From JAVEYA01 sp034003745 (lineage in GTDB: Bacteria > Bacillota > Peptococcia > DRI-13 > PHAD01): DNA of 8,026 nucleotides. The translations under genes were made by a program, and so were the position numbers. The stretch is taken from positions 1-8,026 of the forward strand of contig JAVEYA010000098.1 in the NCBI GenBank assembly GCA_034003745.1. Direction: 5' to 3'. Within the stretch, counting starts at the first letter, position 1. Each line of letters begins with the position of its first letter. A model generated the notes under the pieces. That model saw only the letters and a program-made list of their open reading frames with translations, made no database searches and was not told the DNA's origin. Of this stretch, positions 1-7,099 are shown piece after piece.

Positions 1-827
1 AACGTAAGCTCCTACCTGCGTTGGTGGAATTCTACGGCACACCTAAAGCAGTTATTCCCCCGCCGCCCGTACCCAAAGAGCCGGAGAATCTGCCTTGTAT
101 GGAAGCTCCCAGCGTGGCTAACACCTGGGAGACTGTCTACTCCTGGGAAGTGGAACACTCCAGTTCCTGGACCGATCCTGTCACCGGGGAAAGCTTTTCC
201 GACTCCTGGACGGAAACCGTCTATGAAACCGTAGGGTATTACGAAAGGCTTTCAGCCACAGTAATCGTCAATACCAAACAAGGCATTGCCACCGACCCGA
301 ATAATCCTAAGCCCACAGACCGGGAAAGCCGGGGCAGTTGGGAAATCATCCCCTGGTCTAAGAAAAAAGGGCTTAATCCCAACGAAGTCACCCGCGCCGG
401 CTATGGCTTTGAAGTAAAAGTCCAGACTGCCTATACCACCGACTGGGAAACCAAAGTCCCGGGGCCTGCCTCAGCCAAAGGAGGGAGGTTCTCCGGTCCG
501 GATAAAGTCGTCGCCGACTTTTACGATACCCAAGGCCGCTATGTAACGCGGGTGAACATGGTTCCCACCCAGGGAAAAGCAGGGGATAGGAACATCATCT
601 GGGAGTTGCCTCCGGACAGACACGTTTATCCGGATGGCTCTTCTGACAACCGGCGCAAACATTATACCGACGTCCATATTCCCGACGGTACTTATCAGGT
701 GAAAGTCACCATCTCCGGCGTGGGTAAGACCCGTCTCTGCCTGATTCAGAGAAAGAACGTCGTCCTCTATGGCGATATGTATGATGATATCTATACACGG
801 GTATCCAGCAGCGCTGAATACAAATAA
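1..827 (+). CDS. Beta-rich, Trp/Tyr-rich probable surface protein, 5' truncated
   Basis: The reading frame (first complete codon at 3) is open to the left edge, so the true start and any signal peptide lie outside the window. A TTG at 21 is in frame but has no ribosome binding site and should not be taken as the start. Numbering from that TTG, a proline-rich linker (residues 13-25) is followed by a Trp/Tyr/Ser/Thr-rich beta-like stretch (about 34-76, with related WETVYSWE and TETVYETV segments). A C-terminal region (about 155-245) has the look of a FlgD-type Ig fold: FYDTQGRYV, then IPDGTYQVKVTISG. No catalytic motif is visible. The composition suggests an extracellular structural or adhesive protein, which is inference. 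It ends 58 nt before the Tad-like operon, with a probable terminator between, so it is likely a separate transcript. I do not recognise a named family with certainty. Confidence 0.75.
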   Translation, partial: RKLLPALVEFYGTPKAVIPPPPVPKEPENLPCMEAPSVANTWETVYSWEVEHSSSWTDPVTGESFSDSWTETVYETVGYYERLSATVIVNTKQGIATDPNNPKPTDRESRGSWEIIPWSKKKGLNPNEVTRAGYGFEVKVQTAYTTDWETKVPGPASAKGGRFSGPDKVVADFYDTQGRYVTRVNMVPTQGKAGDRNIIWELPPDRHVYPDGSSDNRRKHYTDVHIPDGTYQVKVTISGVGKTRLCLIQRKNVVLYGDMYDDIYTRVSSSAEYK

Positions 828-828
828 C

Positions 829-850
829 GGGCCTTGCGGGGCCCTCTTTT
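829..850 (+). terminator. Probable intrinsic terminator after the surface-protein gene
   Basis: GGGCC (829-833) can pair with GGCCC (840-844) across a six-base loop, followed at once by TCTTTT. The stem is short but all G:C, and it begins two bases after the stop codon of the preceding gene. It probably separates that gene from the pilus operon. The T-tract is interrupted by a C, so some read-through is possible. Confidence 0.5.
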
Positions 851-870
851 CTTGGGCATAACGAGACGAG

Positions 871-877
871 GGAGGTG
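871..877 (+). promoter_or_regulatory. Strong ribosome binding site of the first operon gene
   Basis: GGAGGTG lies 8 nt upstream of the ATG at 886. It matches the 16S rRNA 3' end well and fixes the start of the CpaE-like gene. There is little room between the upstream hairpin and this site for a separate promoter, so the operon promoter may lie inside the preceding gene or overlap the terminator. Confidence 0.8.
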
Positions 878-885
878 AAAAAGAA

Positions 886-2262
886 ATGAGAGTTCTGTTA
901 GCCACCGATCATCCGGCATTGGACAAGCTCTTGGAAAAATTGGAATCGGAGGCAGGTATAAGAGACTTGGAAGAAAGCCTGAAAGAAAAAGGTTTAAGCA
1001 AGTGGGCCCAGCCAATCACCATCGTGGATGAAGCCAAATATAAAGAAACCGTGCTGGAAAAGGCCAGATGCAGCCGGCCTGATGTGCTCCTGCTGTATGA
1101 CAAGCTGCCCGGCGCTATCGAATTGGAATTATTGCTGGAAGAACTTCGTCTGGAGAGCAAGAATGCGGCGGGTCAGGATACCCGGATCATCCTGCTGACC
1201 TCCCTGGAACAAGGCTCCACGATATTGCGCAAAGCCGTGGAAATCGGCATCTGGGATATCATTGCCGGTAAAGACATTAAACCCGGCGAGATCATCCGGC
1301 GCATTTACAGGCCGGGCAATTACTCCGCTGTGGCGCACTTTAAACTGGCCTCCGACACGAAAAGCCAAGTCAAATATGTGCCCCGTTACATTGAAAAAGA
1401 AAAGATAGTCGAAGTGGAAAAAGAAATTAAAGTTACGGAAATTGTCTGTGAAAAAGAATATGTACGTATGGGAAATAGCAAAGGAAGCAAAGAGACGCTC
1501 CTGTTCTGGTCGCCTTATGAAACAGGAAAGACCTTTTTATCCGTAAACCTGGCCGTGGCGCTAGCTGACCAAGGCTTCAAGACGGTCCTCATTGATACCG
1601 ACTGCAATAACCGTTCCGTGCAAAGCTTTTTTGCCATGGACAAAGAGAAACGCTATGGCTTCCTGAAAAGTTTAAAAGAAAGAAGCCCGGCGGATGTTGT
1701 CCTGGAGCGGGCTTATCGCTATAAGAAAAACCTTTATGTATTGCCTCTGCCCGGCGGAGCGGCTGAACTGCCGGAAGCGGATGAAGAAGAATTCAGTCTT
1801 CTCTATGACGGATTGCGCAGAGCGTGCGATATTTTTGTCCTGGACGCGGCTAAGGATCTGCATACTCCGCTAACCAAAACAGCCTTTAAACTGGCCTCCC
1901 GGGTAATTCTTCCGGTAACGCCGGACGCCAATCGCCTTAGGGGAATACGCCTGAAACTGCAGGACTTGTACCACCAGGGCGCGGCCTTAAATAAAATAGA
2001 GCCGGTCTTAAACATGGAGGTGCGCGACGGTGCGCCGGATAAACGGGAGCTGGAAGAAATCCTGGAACTGAAGATGTTGGAGACGGAAATCCCGGCAGCG
2101 CCGGAAATAGCCTATAGAAGTATCGCGGAAGGGATTCCCGCCTATCATCTCAAAGCTGCTCCGGAGCATTTTGTCTATAGCCTGGATCGGTTGGCTGCTT
2201 ATATCCAGGGGGATGAACAGGCTGTCCGTCCTAAACAAAGAAAACTATTAAACCTATTTTAG
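886..2262 (+). CDS. CpaE/TadZ-like protein: pseudo-receiver plus MinD-type P-loop domain
   Basis: This is probably the localisation/regulatory ATPase of a Tad/Flp-type pilus. Residues 1 to about 145 resemble a response-regulator receiver fold (DVLLLYDKLPG at 66-76, then IILLTS and DIIAGKDI). The phosphoacceptor position aligns with Tyr71, so it is a pseudo-receiver. A Glu/Lys/Val-rich linker follows at about 166-196. The MinD/ParA-type domain covers about 200-440. Its P-loop is PYETGKT (210-216), keeping Gly214, Lys215 and Thr216. The MinD signature lysine and the two following glycines are replaced by Pro-Tyr-Glu. The switch I-like IDTD (236-239) and Walker B-like FVLDAAKD (Asp320) are present. 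It opens the operon, and a SAF-domain gene follows after 14 nt. Established knowledge: CpaE/TadZ proteins are MinD-like with an N-terminal atypical receiver and position Tad machines. The family call is firm; active ATP hydrolysis is uncertain. Confidence 0.85.
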   Translation: MRVLLATDHPALDKLLEKLESEAGIRDLEESLKEKGLSKWAQPITIVDEAKYKETVLEKARCSRPDVLLLYDKLPGAIELELLLEELRLESKNAAGQDTRIILLTSLEQGSTILRKAVEIGIWDIIAGKDIKPGEIIRRIYRPGNYSAVAHFKLASDTKSQVKYVPRYIEKEKIVEVEKEIKVTEIVCEKEYVRMGNSKGSKETLLFWSPYETGKTFLSVNLAVALADQGFKTVLIDTDCNNRSVQSFFAMDKEKRYGFLKSLKERSPADVVLERAYRYKKNLYVLPLPGGAAELPEADEEEFSLLYDGLRRACDIFVLDAAKDLHTPLTKTAFKLASRVILPVTPDANRLRGIRLKLQDLYHQGAALNKIEPVLNMEVRDGAPDKRELEEILELKMLETEIPAAPEIAYRSIAEGIPAYHLKAAPEHFVYSLDRLAAYIQGDEQAVRPKQRKLLNLF

Positions 2263-2276
2263 AAAGGAGGGCGGGA

Positions 2277-2900
2277 ATGAACAAACCACGCCTTATCCTC
2301 ATCCTGCTGGGTTTGACTTTAGCGCTGGGATCAGCCTACGGGATGTTTCGGCTGACCGGTCAGCTCGAGGCCGCCTATCCGGTAGTTGTAGCGGCCAGGG
2401 ATATCAAAGCGGCGGAAGAATTCGGGCCGGATAGTGTGCGGGTGGTCAGCCTGCCGGAAAAATATATTCTATCCTCTGCCGTAAAAAATGTAAGCATACT
2501 GTCCGGACAGAAAGCCCGAACAGAGATCTATGCAGGGGAACAAATCCTGCCGGAAAGAATCGGACCGAAAACAACCCTCAAGCCCTCGGCTAACGAGCGG
2601 CTTTTCTTTATTCCCGTCAAAGAGGTGGCGATGCAAAAAGGACAAAAGGTGGATGTCTATTTGCTCTATACCCCGGGTAAGTCGGGCTATGCAGGGGCGG
2701 AAAGGCTCCTGGCCGGCAAAGTCGTAGCGTCTGTGGTCAGTGAAGGGGGGCATAGCGTCTCCGCTGAAAAACTGGCGGCTGGCCGCAGTCAGTCAGGAAT
2801 CGAAATAATGCTGACCCATGAGGAAATTCTCTTATATCTGGAGCGTCAGCAATATGCCCGGGATGTTCTGGTAAGACATGGAGAGGAGGAGACAGGTTGA
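2277..2900 (+). CDS. CpaB/RcpC-like pilus assembly protein with SAF domain
   Basis: The ATG at 2277 follows AAAGGAGG (2263-2270) by 6 nt. The protein is 207 aa. An N-terminal membrane helix (about 5-23) is followed by an SAF domain (about 35-95) with the typical CpaB course: PVVVAARDIKA, a VSLPEKYI segment, and AGEQILPERI. A C-terminal RcpC-like beta-rich region (about 105-195) begins at FFIPVKE. It probably sits outside the membrane, anchored by one helix. In Gram-negative Tad systems CpaB/RcpC is linked to the secretin channel. No secretin is present here, so it may instead act at the cell wall, which is inference. It overlaps the next gene by 4 nt (TTGA), which indicates translational coupling. 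The family call rests on the SAF pattern plus the surrounding cpa/tad order. Confidence 0.8.
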   Translation: MNKPRLILILLGLTLALGSAYGMFRLTGQLEAAYPVVVAARDIKAAEEFGPDSVRVVSLPEKYILSSAVKNVSILSGQKARTEIYAGEQILPERIGPKTTLKPSANERLFFIPVKEVAMQKGQKVDVYLLYTPGKSGYAGAERLLAGKVVASVVSEGGHSVSAEKLAAGRSQSGIEIMLTHEEILLYLERQQYARDVLVRHGEEETG

Positions 2901-3703
2901 ATAAAACAATCGCCGTATGGAGTCCCAAACCGGGGGATGGGGCCAGCTTCACCGCTGACGCCCTTGCCCAGTTGCTGTGGGAAGAAAGGGCGGAAGGGGA
3001 GCTGATCGGCTTGCTGGACTGCAATACCCGGACGCCCTGGCTGAAATACCGGCTGGGACTGGATGAATGCGTCATCCTGGATGAGCTGCTGCCGCTGGCC
3101 AGTGCAGGATGCTTAACGCCGGAGATCCTTTGCCGGCATGCCGGTAATATATGCAAGAAGGAGAGTCTGCATTTTATCGGGGGCATCCGCAGGCCGGAAT
3201 TCAACCGGTATAGCCGCCTCTTTTTTGACATTCTGTTGGATATTTCTCAGAGAGTTTATACGTGGACTGTCCTGGACGCGGGTAATATCCCCGACCAGGC
3301 CGGTACCGTTGCGGCGCTCCAAAGGGCCGATTATATTATTACTGTTCTGCAGCCCAGCTATGTCTCCAAGCAATCCTTGCGGCACTGCCGGAGTCTTTTG
3401 ACGGCCCTGGAGATTGATCGGGAGAAAATGGGACTGGTCTACAACCGTTATCAGGTTCATGATGAAGAGCCGCAGCTGATGGCAGCGGGGCTGGACTATA
3501 AAGTGCTGGGGACATTGAATGAACTGGGCAGAGAAAAGAATCTGAGCGGATACAATTGGCTGTTTGTGGACAGAGGACAAAAGACGGTTGCGGCCTACCG
3601 GGAAAGCTTAAAAAATATCCTTGAAAAAAGCGGGCTGGTGACACCGCGGGAGAGCAAAAAGAAGGGCGGTATCCTGCCTAAGCTTTTTGCCAGGGGGGCA
3701 TAA
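2897..3703 (+). CDS. Second MinD/ParA-like protein with a disabled P-loop
   Basis: The start is TTG at 2897, 7 nt after AGGAGG (2884-2889), overlapping the previous stop codon as TTGA. The 268-aa protein is a paralogue of the P-loop half of the CpaE-like protein. Both share WSP just before the P-loop, DCN-x-R after strand 2 (41-45 here, 239-243 there) and a VLDA Walker B-like strand (Asp127 here). The P-loop reads KPGDGAS (11-17). The MinD signature lysine is kept as Lys11, but the nucleotide-binding lysine is Ala16 and the following Thr is Ser17. The first Asp of the switch I pair is also lost (Leu39). No receiver domain or long linker is present. Unaided ATP hydrolysis is unlikely. It probably acts as a partner of the CpaE-like protein. 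The C-terminus is basic (ESKKKGG). The next gene starts 2 nt after its stop. Confidence 0.75.
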   Translation: MNKTIAVWSPKPGDGASFTADALAQLLWEERAEGELIGLLDCNTRTPWLKYRLGLDECVILDELLPLASAGCLTPEILCRHAGNICKKESLHFIGGIRRPEFNRYSRLFFDILLDISQRVYTWTVLDAGNIPDQAGTVAALQRADYIITVLQPSYVSKQSLRHCRSLLTALEIDREKMGLVYNRYQVHDEEPQLMAAGLDYKVLGTLNELGREKNLSGYNWLFVDRGQKTVAAYRESLKNILEKSGLVTPRESKKKGGILPKLFARGA

Positions 3704-3705
3704 GG

Positions 3706-5031
3706 ATGCGTATGCTGTCTTGCAACACCGAAGCGCCGCCCTGGCCCGGACAATATTACCGGCAGATTGCCTTTGAAGAGGCGGTGCGGTTGGTCACCGG
3801 GGCCATGACGGACCCCCGGATCCAAGAGGACTTGAAAGAGCTGCACACCAAGCTCTTAAGCGAGGCGGTACTGCGCAAAACCCCGGCCAGGGAATACGTC
3901 AAAGCCATGATCGGGCAAGTCCTGGACGCCGGACCATATCAAGTTCTTGAATACAGCTACGATCAGGCCGTAGCGGCTATCTTCAATGAAATGTATGGGC
4001 TGGGTCCGCTGGAAGAACTGATTGACGACCCGCAGGTGCAGGAAATAACCGTCAACGGTTTTGATAATATCTGGTATGAGAAAAACGGCCTGAAACAAAG
4101 AGCGGAGAATCTAAGCTTCCAAAATAACGAGAAACTGCTGCAGGTGATCAGCCGATGCCTGCCCAACAAGGAAGTCAACCGCCTGGAAGCTTTTGCCCAA
4201 TCCAATTTCGATGGAGCCAGGGTCTATGTGGGCATCCCGCCGGTAGCGAAGGCGCCCTATTTGAATTATCGGAAATTCTCCGTCTTTAGAGCGGATGAGG
4301 AAAGCTATCTGGAGAGCCACGCCTTGACCCCGGAGGCCCTGGCAATACTAAAAATATTTGTCCGGCACAGGACGAATATTGCCGTCATAGGCGCGCAAAA
4401 TACCGGCAAGACCACGCTTTTAAGTTTTTTGACCGATTATTATCCGGAACGTTTCCGCATCGGCGTTCTGGAATCGCCGGAATTTGAAGCAGCTATTGAA
4501 GAAAGGAGACCCCGGGGGAATGTTTTTTCCTTGAAGGCCGATGAAAAGCTCCACGTTACCGAACTGGATATCTTCAAACATGCGCTGCGTTTCTCGGCCG
4601 ACGTCTTAATCATACCGGAAGCCAGAGGCGCGGAAATGGAAGAAGGCCTGAAAGCCATGCGCCGCGGCAACCGGGGCAGCATGATCACCATGCACAGCAC
4701 CTCCCCGCAGAATCTGGTGGATGATATCGCCCTGATGATTACGGAGACCGGCAAGCCCTATCAGCTGCATCTGTTGAAAATGATGATCGCCAAATCCCTG
4801 GATGTGGTTATTACTACACACCAGTTCGCGGACGGGACGAGAAAAGTAATCGGTATCGCCGAGGTGGACTATGATGATTTAACCGAACAGATCGTCGTCC
4901 AGGAACTTTTCCGCTGGACGCAAGGAAAGCTGGTTAGGACAAATCAACCGGTCCGTAGCGAGCTGGCTCATAGCTTGCACTTCCATGGCGCGGAGGAAGA
5001 AGCGCTGAAGAAATGGGGGCTATTTCCTTGA
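3706..5031 (+). CDS. CpaF/TadA-family secretion ATPase
   Basis: This 441-aa hexameric-type ATPase powers pilus assembly from the cytoplasmic face. The N-terminal helical domain contains the CpaF-typical YGLGPLEELIDDPQVQEITV stretch. Walker A is GAQNTGKTT (229-237), which fits GxxxxGKT but lacks the usual middle glycine. The Asp-box position is ESPEFE (256-261), where CpaF proteins usually carry EDTAEL. The Walker B region is DVLIIPEARG (299-308) with Glu305 as the likely catalytic Glu; the common form is GEVRG. The His-box is TMHSTSP, with His330. All key residues are present, so it is likely active but divergent. The start is ATG at 3706, 7 nt after a G6 run (3693-3698) acting as ribosome binding site. 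An in-frame ATG at 3712 is an alternative. Its 3' end overlaps the TadB-like gene by up to 19 nt. Confidence 0.9.
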   Translation: MRMLSCNTEAPPWPGQYYRQIAFEEAVRLVTGAMTDPRIQEDLKELHTKLLSEAVLRKTPAREYVKAMIGQVLDAGPYQVLEYSYDQAVAAIFNEMYGLGPLEELIDDPQVQEITVNGFDNIWYEKNGLKQRAENLSFQNNEKLLQVISRCLPNKEVNRLEAFAQSNFDGARVYVGIPPVAKAPYLNYRKFSVFRADEESYLESHALTPEALAILKIFVRHRTNIAVIGAQNTGKTTLLSFLTDYYPERFRIGVLESPEFEAAIEERRPRGNVFSLKADEKLHVTELDIFKHALRFSADVLIIPEARGAEMEEGLKAMRRGNRGSMITMHSTSPQNLVDDIALMITETGKPYQLHLLKMMIAKSLDVVITTHQFADGTRKVIGIAEVDYDDLTEQIVVQELFRWTQGKLVRTNQPVRSELAHSLHFHGAEEEALKKWGLFP

Positions 5032-5957
5032 ACGGGCCGGGCTGGGCAATTTATGCCGCCTGGGTACTCGGCGTGGGGCTCGTGATATACGGCTTGGGCA
5101 TGCTTTATTTGAAAAGAAGACGTTTTCGGAAAGCGTTTCAGGAGGAGGGCAAATCTCAGGAGGACCTCTTCTTATTTTATAAAAACAAAAGGGTTCGCAG
5201 CTTCAAGGAATATATTGAAAACCGGGCCGGTTTCGCCGGCACATCCTGGCGCTTTCCATCTTTTTTGGCTTATTCGCTTCTGACCGGGGCGGCCGGCGCC
5301 TTTATTGCAGTGAACTATTTGCAGAATCCATTTGCCGTGCTGCCCTTAGCGCTTGCTTTTTTATTCATTCCCTGGCTCTATCTGAGCTTTTTTATTGCGC
5401 GTAGAGAAATCCTGCTGGAGCAGCAGCTGATTCCGGCCATCCAATTCTTTATTTCCGAATATGGCTCTTTGCCGAACATCGTTTCCGCACTGCATAATAT
5501 TTTGCCGCTCCTGGACTATCCTTTGCAGGATGAATTTAACCGTTTGCTTCTGGAGCTAAACAGTGGGCGCGACTCCGAAGAAGCCTTGTTTGCTTTTTCC
5601 GGGCGTATCAACAGCCGGTGGGCTTATCGCCTGAGTCACATCTTTAATCTAAGGATGAAGAAAGGACTCAATATTAATACCATGCTCTTCAATCTCTATA
5701 TGGACATGAAAACCAAACGGGTCCAAGACCGGGAAAGAAGGAGCGAAACGGCAGCCGCGCGAGCGGAAAGCCTGATTCTTTATCTGGCTATTCCGGCCGT
5801 CTATTTCTTGGCTGCGAGAATCAGTCCCCAATCCCATTATCTCTTGACCCGGACGCCGCTGGGCCAAAAGGCCATGCTGTTGGTCATCCTGCTGGTCCTG
5901 TTCGGCGTGATTGCCACGGTTAAACTGGGCGGCACAAAAATTACTGTAAGGAGGTGA
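5013..5957 (+). CDS. TadB-like inner-membrane platform protein (T2SSF domain)
   Basis: The 314-aa polytopic protein has hydrophobic segments at about 11-32, 82-101, 105-128, 252-271 and 286-305. A cytoplasmic T2SSF-type helical region lies between (about 135-245), beginning EQQLIPAIQFF. Its position directly after the CpaF gene and before a second T2SSF-type gene fits TadB, half of the membrane platform that CpaF acts on. The start is uncertain. The ATG at 5013 lies inside the CpaF gene with GGAGG 16 nt away, which is too far. The in-frame TTG at 5028 sits 8 nt after a G5 run and overlaps the CpaF stop as TTGA, the same junction seen between the SAF and MinD-like genes. The choice affects only five residues. 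The basic stretch KRRRFRK after the first helix suggests that segment faces the cytoplasm. Confidence 0.85.
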   Translation: MGAISLNGPGWAIYAAWVLGVGLVIYGLGMLYLKRRRFRKAFQEEGKSQEDLFLFYKNKRVRSFKEYIENRAGFAGTSWRFPSFLAYSLLTGAAGAFIAVNYLQNPFAVLPLALAFLFIPWLYLSFFIARREILLEQQLIPAIQFFISEYGSLPNIVSALHNILPLLDYPLQDEFNRLLLELNSGRDSEEALFAFSGRINSRWAYRLSHIFNLRMKKGLNINTMLFNLYMDMKTKRVQDRERRSETAAARAESLILYLAIPAVYFLAARISPQSHYLLTRTPLGQKAMLLVILLVLFGVIATVKLGGTKITVRR

Positions 5958-5959
5958 TC
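5948..5959 (+). promoter_or_regulatory. Extended 12-nt Shine-Dalgarno overlapping the TadB stop
   Basis: AAGGAGGTGATC is a perfect complement to the conserved 3' end of bacterial 16S rRNA. It overlaps the stop codon of the TadB-like gene (5955-5957). The apparent GTG start of the next gene (5954-5956) lies inside this site. The position best spaced for initiation is the in-frame CTG at 5963, 8 nt after GGAGG. Confidence 0.7.
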
Positions 5960-6889
5960 GGTCTGCCGCTGTTTTCCATTCTTTTTGGCCTGGGCGCGGG
6001 CCTTTTCTTTACAGGTTTGTTTTATCCGGGAAGAGCCGGCCGCTTCCACCGGGAACTGAAAAAGCAGCGAAGAGGGGCGTTCCGGAGTTTCTTCACACCT
6101 TTTTTATATCTTGGGCCGCTGCAGTATCTTTTGCGGAGCAGAAAGTCTTTTTCCCGGCTGGAAACGAACCTCTTGCTGGAACGGGCCGGGTACCCCCTGG
6201 GGTTGAAAGCGGAACAAATCATCCTGGCCAAACTGCTTTTGCCCCTTGGAGCTGTTGTAATCCTTCCAGCCTCCTATGTTTTGCAGCGCACCGGCGGAAG
6301 CATTCAACGGACCCTCACCGGCGCCCTGGCGACTCCCTCGATGCCTTCTCTGGAGAAGCTCCTCCCTTTATTAGCGATAAGTATATTTATTTTATTTAAC
6401 ACGCCGGGTTTTATCTTAAACCTATGCGGCCGGCAAAGGGAAAGGCGCGTAATGGCGGAGCAGGGATTGTTCTCGGAAATCATCTTCATGTCTTTGTACG
6501 CCCGTCTTAATTTGCGGGAGGCTATGGAAGAAGCCGCCAAGACGACGGATTATTTGCAGCCGTATCTTAGAATCTGTTTGAATGAATGGCCTAACGACCG
6601 GATACGGGCCTTGCATAATCTCAAAAGAAATGTCGGTGTCTTAAGCTTCAGTATGGTTGTCGATCTGCTGCTCCAGGCGGCGGCAGTGGGTGACGAGAGA
6701 ATCGCGCAGTTTCTTCAGGAAAACAAGAAGCTGGAAGATGAAATCCGCAATCTGGAAATTACGGCCAAGAACAAAACCAGACCGCTGATGATAACGGTAC
6801 AGATGATCCTGCCTTTGCTGGTCATCCTGATTATCCTGTTTTATCCCTTATCCGTACAGGTGGAAGGCCTGATCAGAACTTTATTTTAA
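5954..6889 (+). CDS. TadC-like inner-membrane platform protein (T2SSF domain)
   Basis: The protein is about 311 aa, with an N-terminal hydrophobic segment (4-24), two central ones (about 89-109 and 136-155) and one near the C-terminus (about 278-301). The cytoplasmic T2SSF-like region (about 160-275) includes LFSEIIFMSLYARLNLREAM and a charged, coiled-coil-prone stretch ENKKLEDEIRNLE. This order matches TadC, the second half of the Tad membrane platform, and it probably pairs with the TadB-like protein. The start given is the GTG that overlaps the previous stop (GTGA). That codon lies within the Shine-Dalgarno itself, so translation probably begins at the CTG at 5963, removing three residues. 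No downstream ATG, GTG or TTG preserves the first hydrophobic segment. The first pilin-like gene follows after 12 nt. Confidence 0.85.
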   Translation: MIGLPLFSILFGLGAGLFFTGLFYPGRAGRFHRELKKQRRGAFRSFFTPFLYLGPLQYLLRSRKSFSRLETNLLLERAGYPLGLKAEQIILAKLLLPLGAVVILPASYVLQRTGGSIQRTLTGALATPSMPSLEKLLPLLAISIFILFNTPGFILNLCGRQRERRVMAEQGLFSEIIFMSLYARLNLREAMEEAAKTTDYLQPYLRICLNEWPNDRIRALHNLKRNVGVLSFSMVVDLLLQAAAVGDERIAQFLQENKKLEDEIRNLEITAKNKTRPLMITVQMILPLLVILIILFYPLSVQVEGLIRTLF

Positions 6890-6901
6890 GGAGGAATAAA
6901 T

Positions 6902-7099
6902 TTGTTGAAAATCATCCGTGATTTTGTGAATAATCGCCAAGGGACGTTGATCGAGAATATTATCTATATCATTATCATCGGCGCGCTAAGCTACAGTTTC
7001 TATCTCAACGATGTGCAAAAGCCTATGGAAGAAAACATGGACGCCCTGAATACGAAAATCAGCCAGTGGACGAATACGGAAATAAACAATGGAAAGTAA
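6902..7099 (+). CDS. Miniature type IV pilin-like protein 1
   Basis: This 65-aa protein starts with TTG at 6902, 7 nt after AAGGAGG (6888-6894); a second TTG at 6905 is an alternative. It has a short polar leader ending NNRQG (Gly14), then a single hydrophobic helix TLIENIIYIIIIGALSYSFY (15-34) and a polar tail of 31 residues. The layout is that of a class III (Flp-like) prepilin cut after Gly14 by a prepilin peptidase. The conserved Glu (Glu18) falls at +4 after that Gly instead of the usual +5. The helix and the tail (ALNTKISQW) align with the next two gene products, so it is probably one of three duplicates. The likely role is pilus subunit or pseudopilin of the Tad-like machine. It could instead be a small non-pilin membrane protein, but the leader and operon favour a pilin. 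Confidence 0.7.
   Translation: MLKIIRDFVNNRQGTLIENIIYIIIIGALSYSFYLNDVQKPMEENMDALNTKISQWTNTEINNGK

Noticed and set aside
834..862. TTGCGG and CATAAC spaced by 17 nt as a possible promoter for the operon
   Set aside because: The -35 match is poor, the elements overlap the terminator hairpin, and transcription would begin almost at the ribosome binding site. Too weak to list as a feature.
471..905. A 144-residue minus-strand open frame opposite the surface-protein gene
   Set aside because: It spans the terminator and the start of the next operon, and it shows no domain or family motif. It is best explained as a shadow of the plus-strand gene.
2737..3231. A 164-residue open frame on the minus strand across the SAF and MinD-like genes
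   Set aside because: It runs antisense to two well-supported genes with clear family motifs, and its own translation is rich in Ser, Pro and Arg with no recognisable domain.
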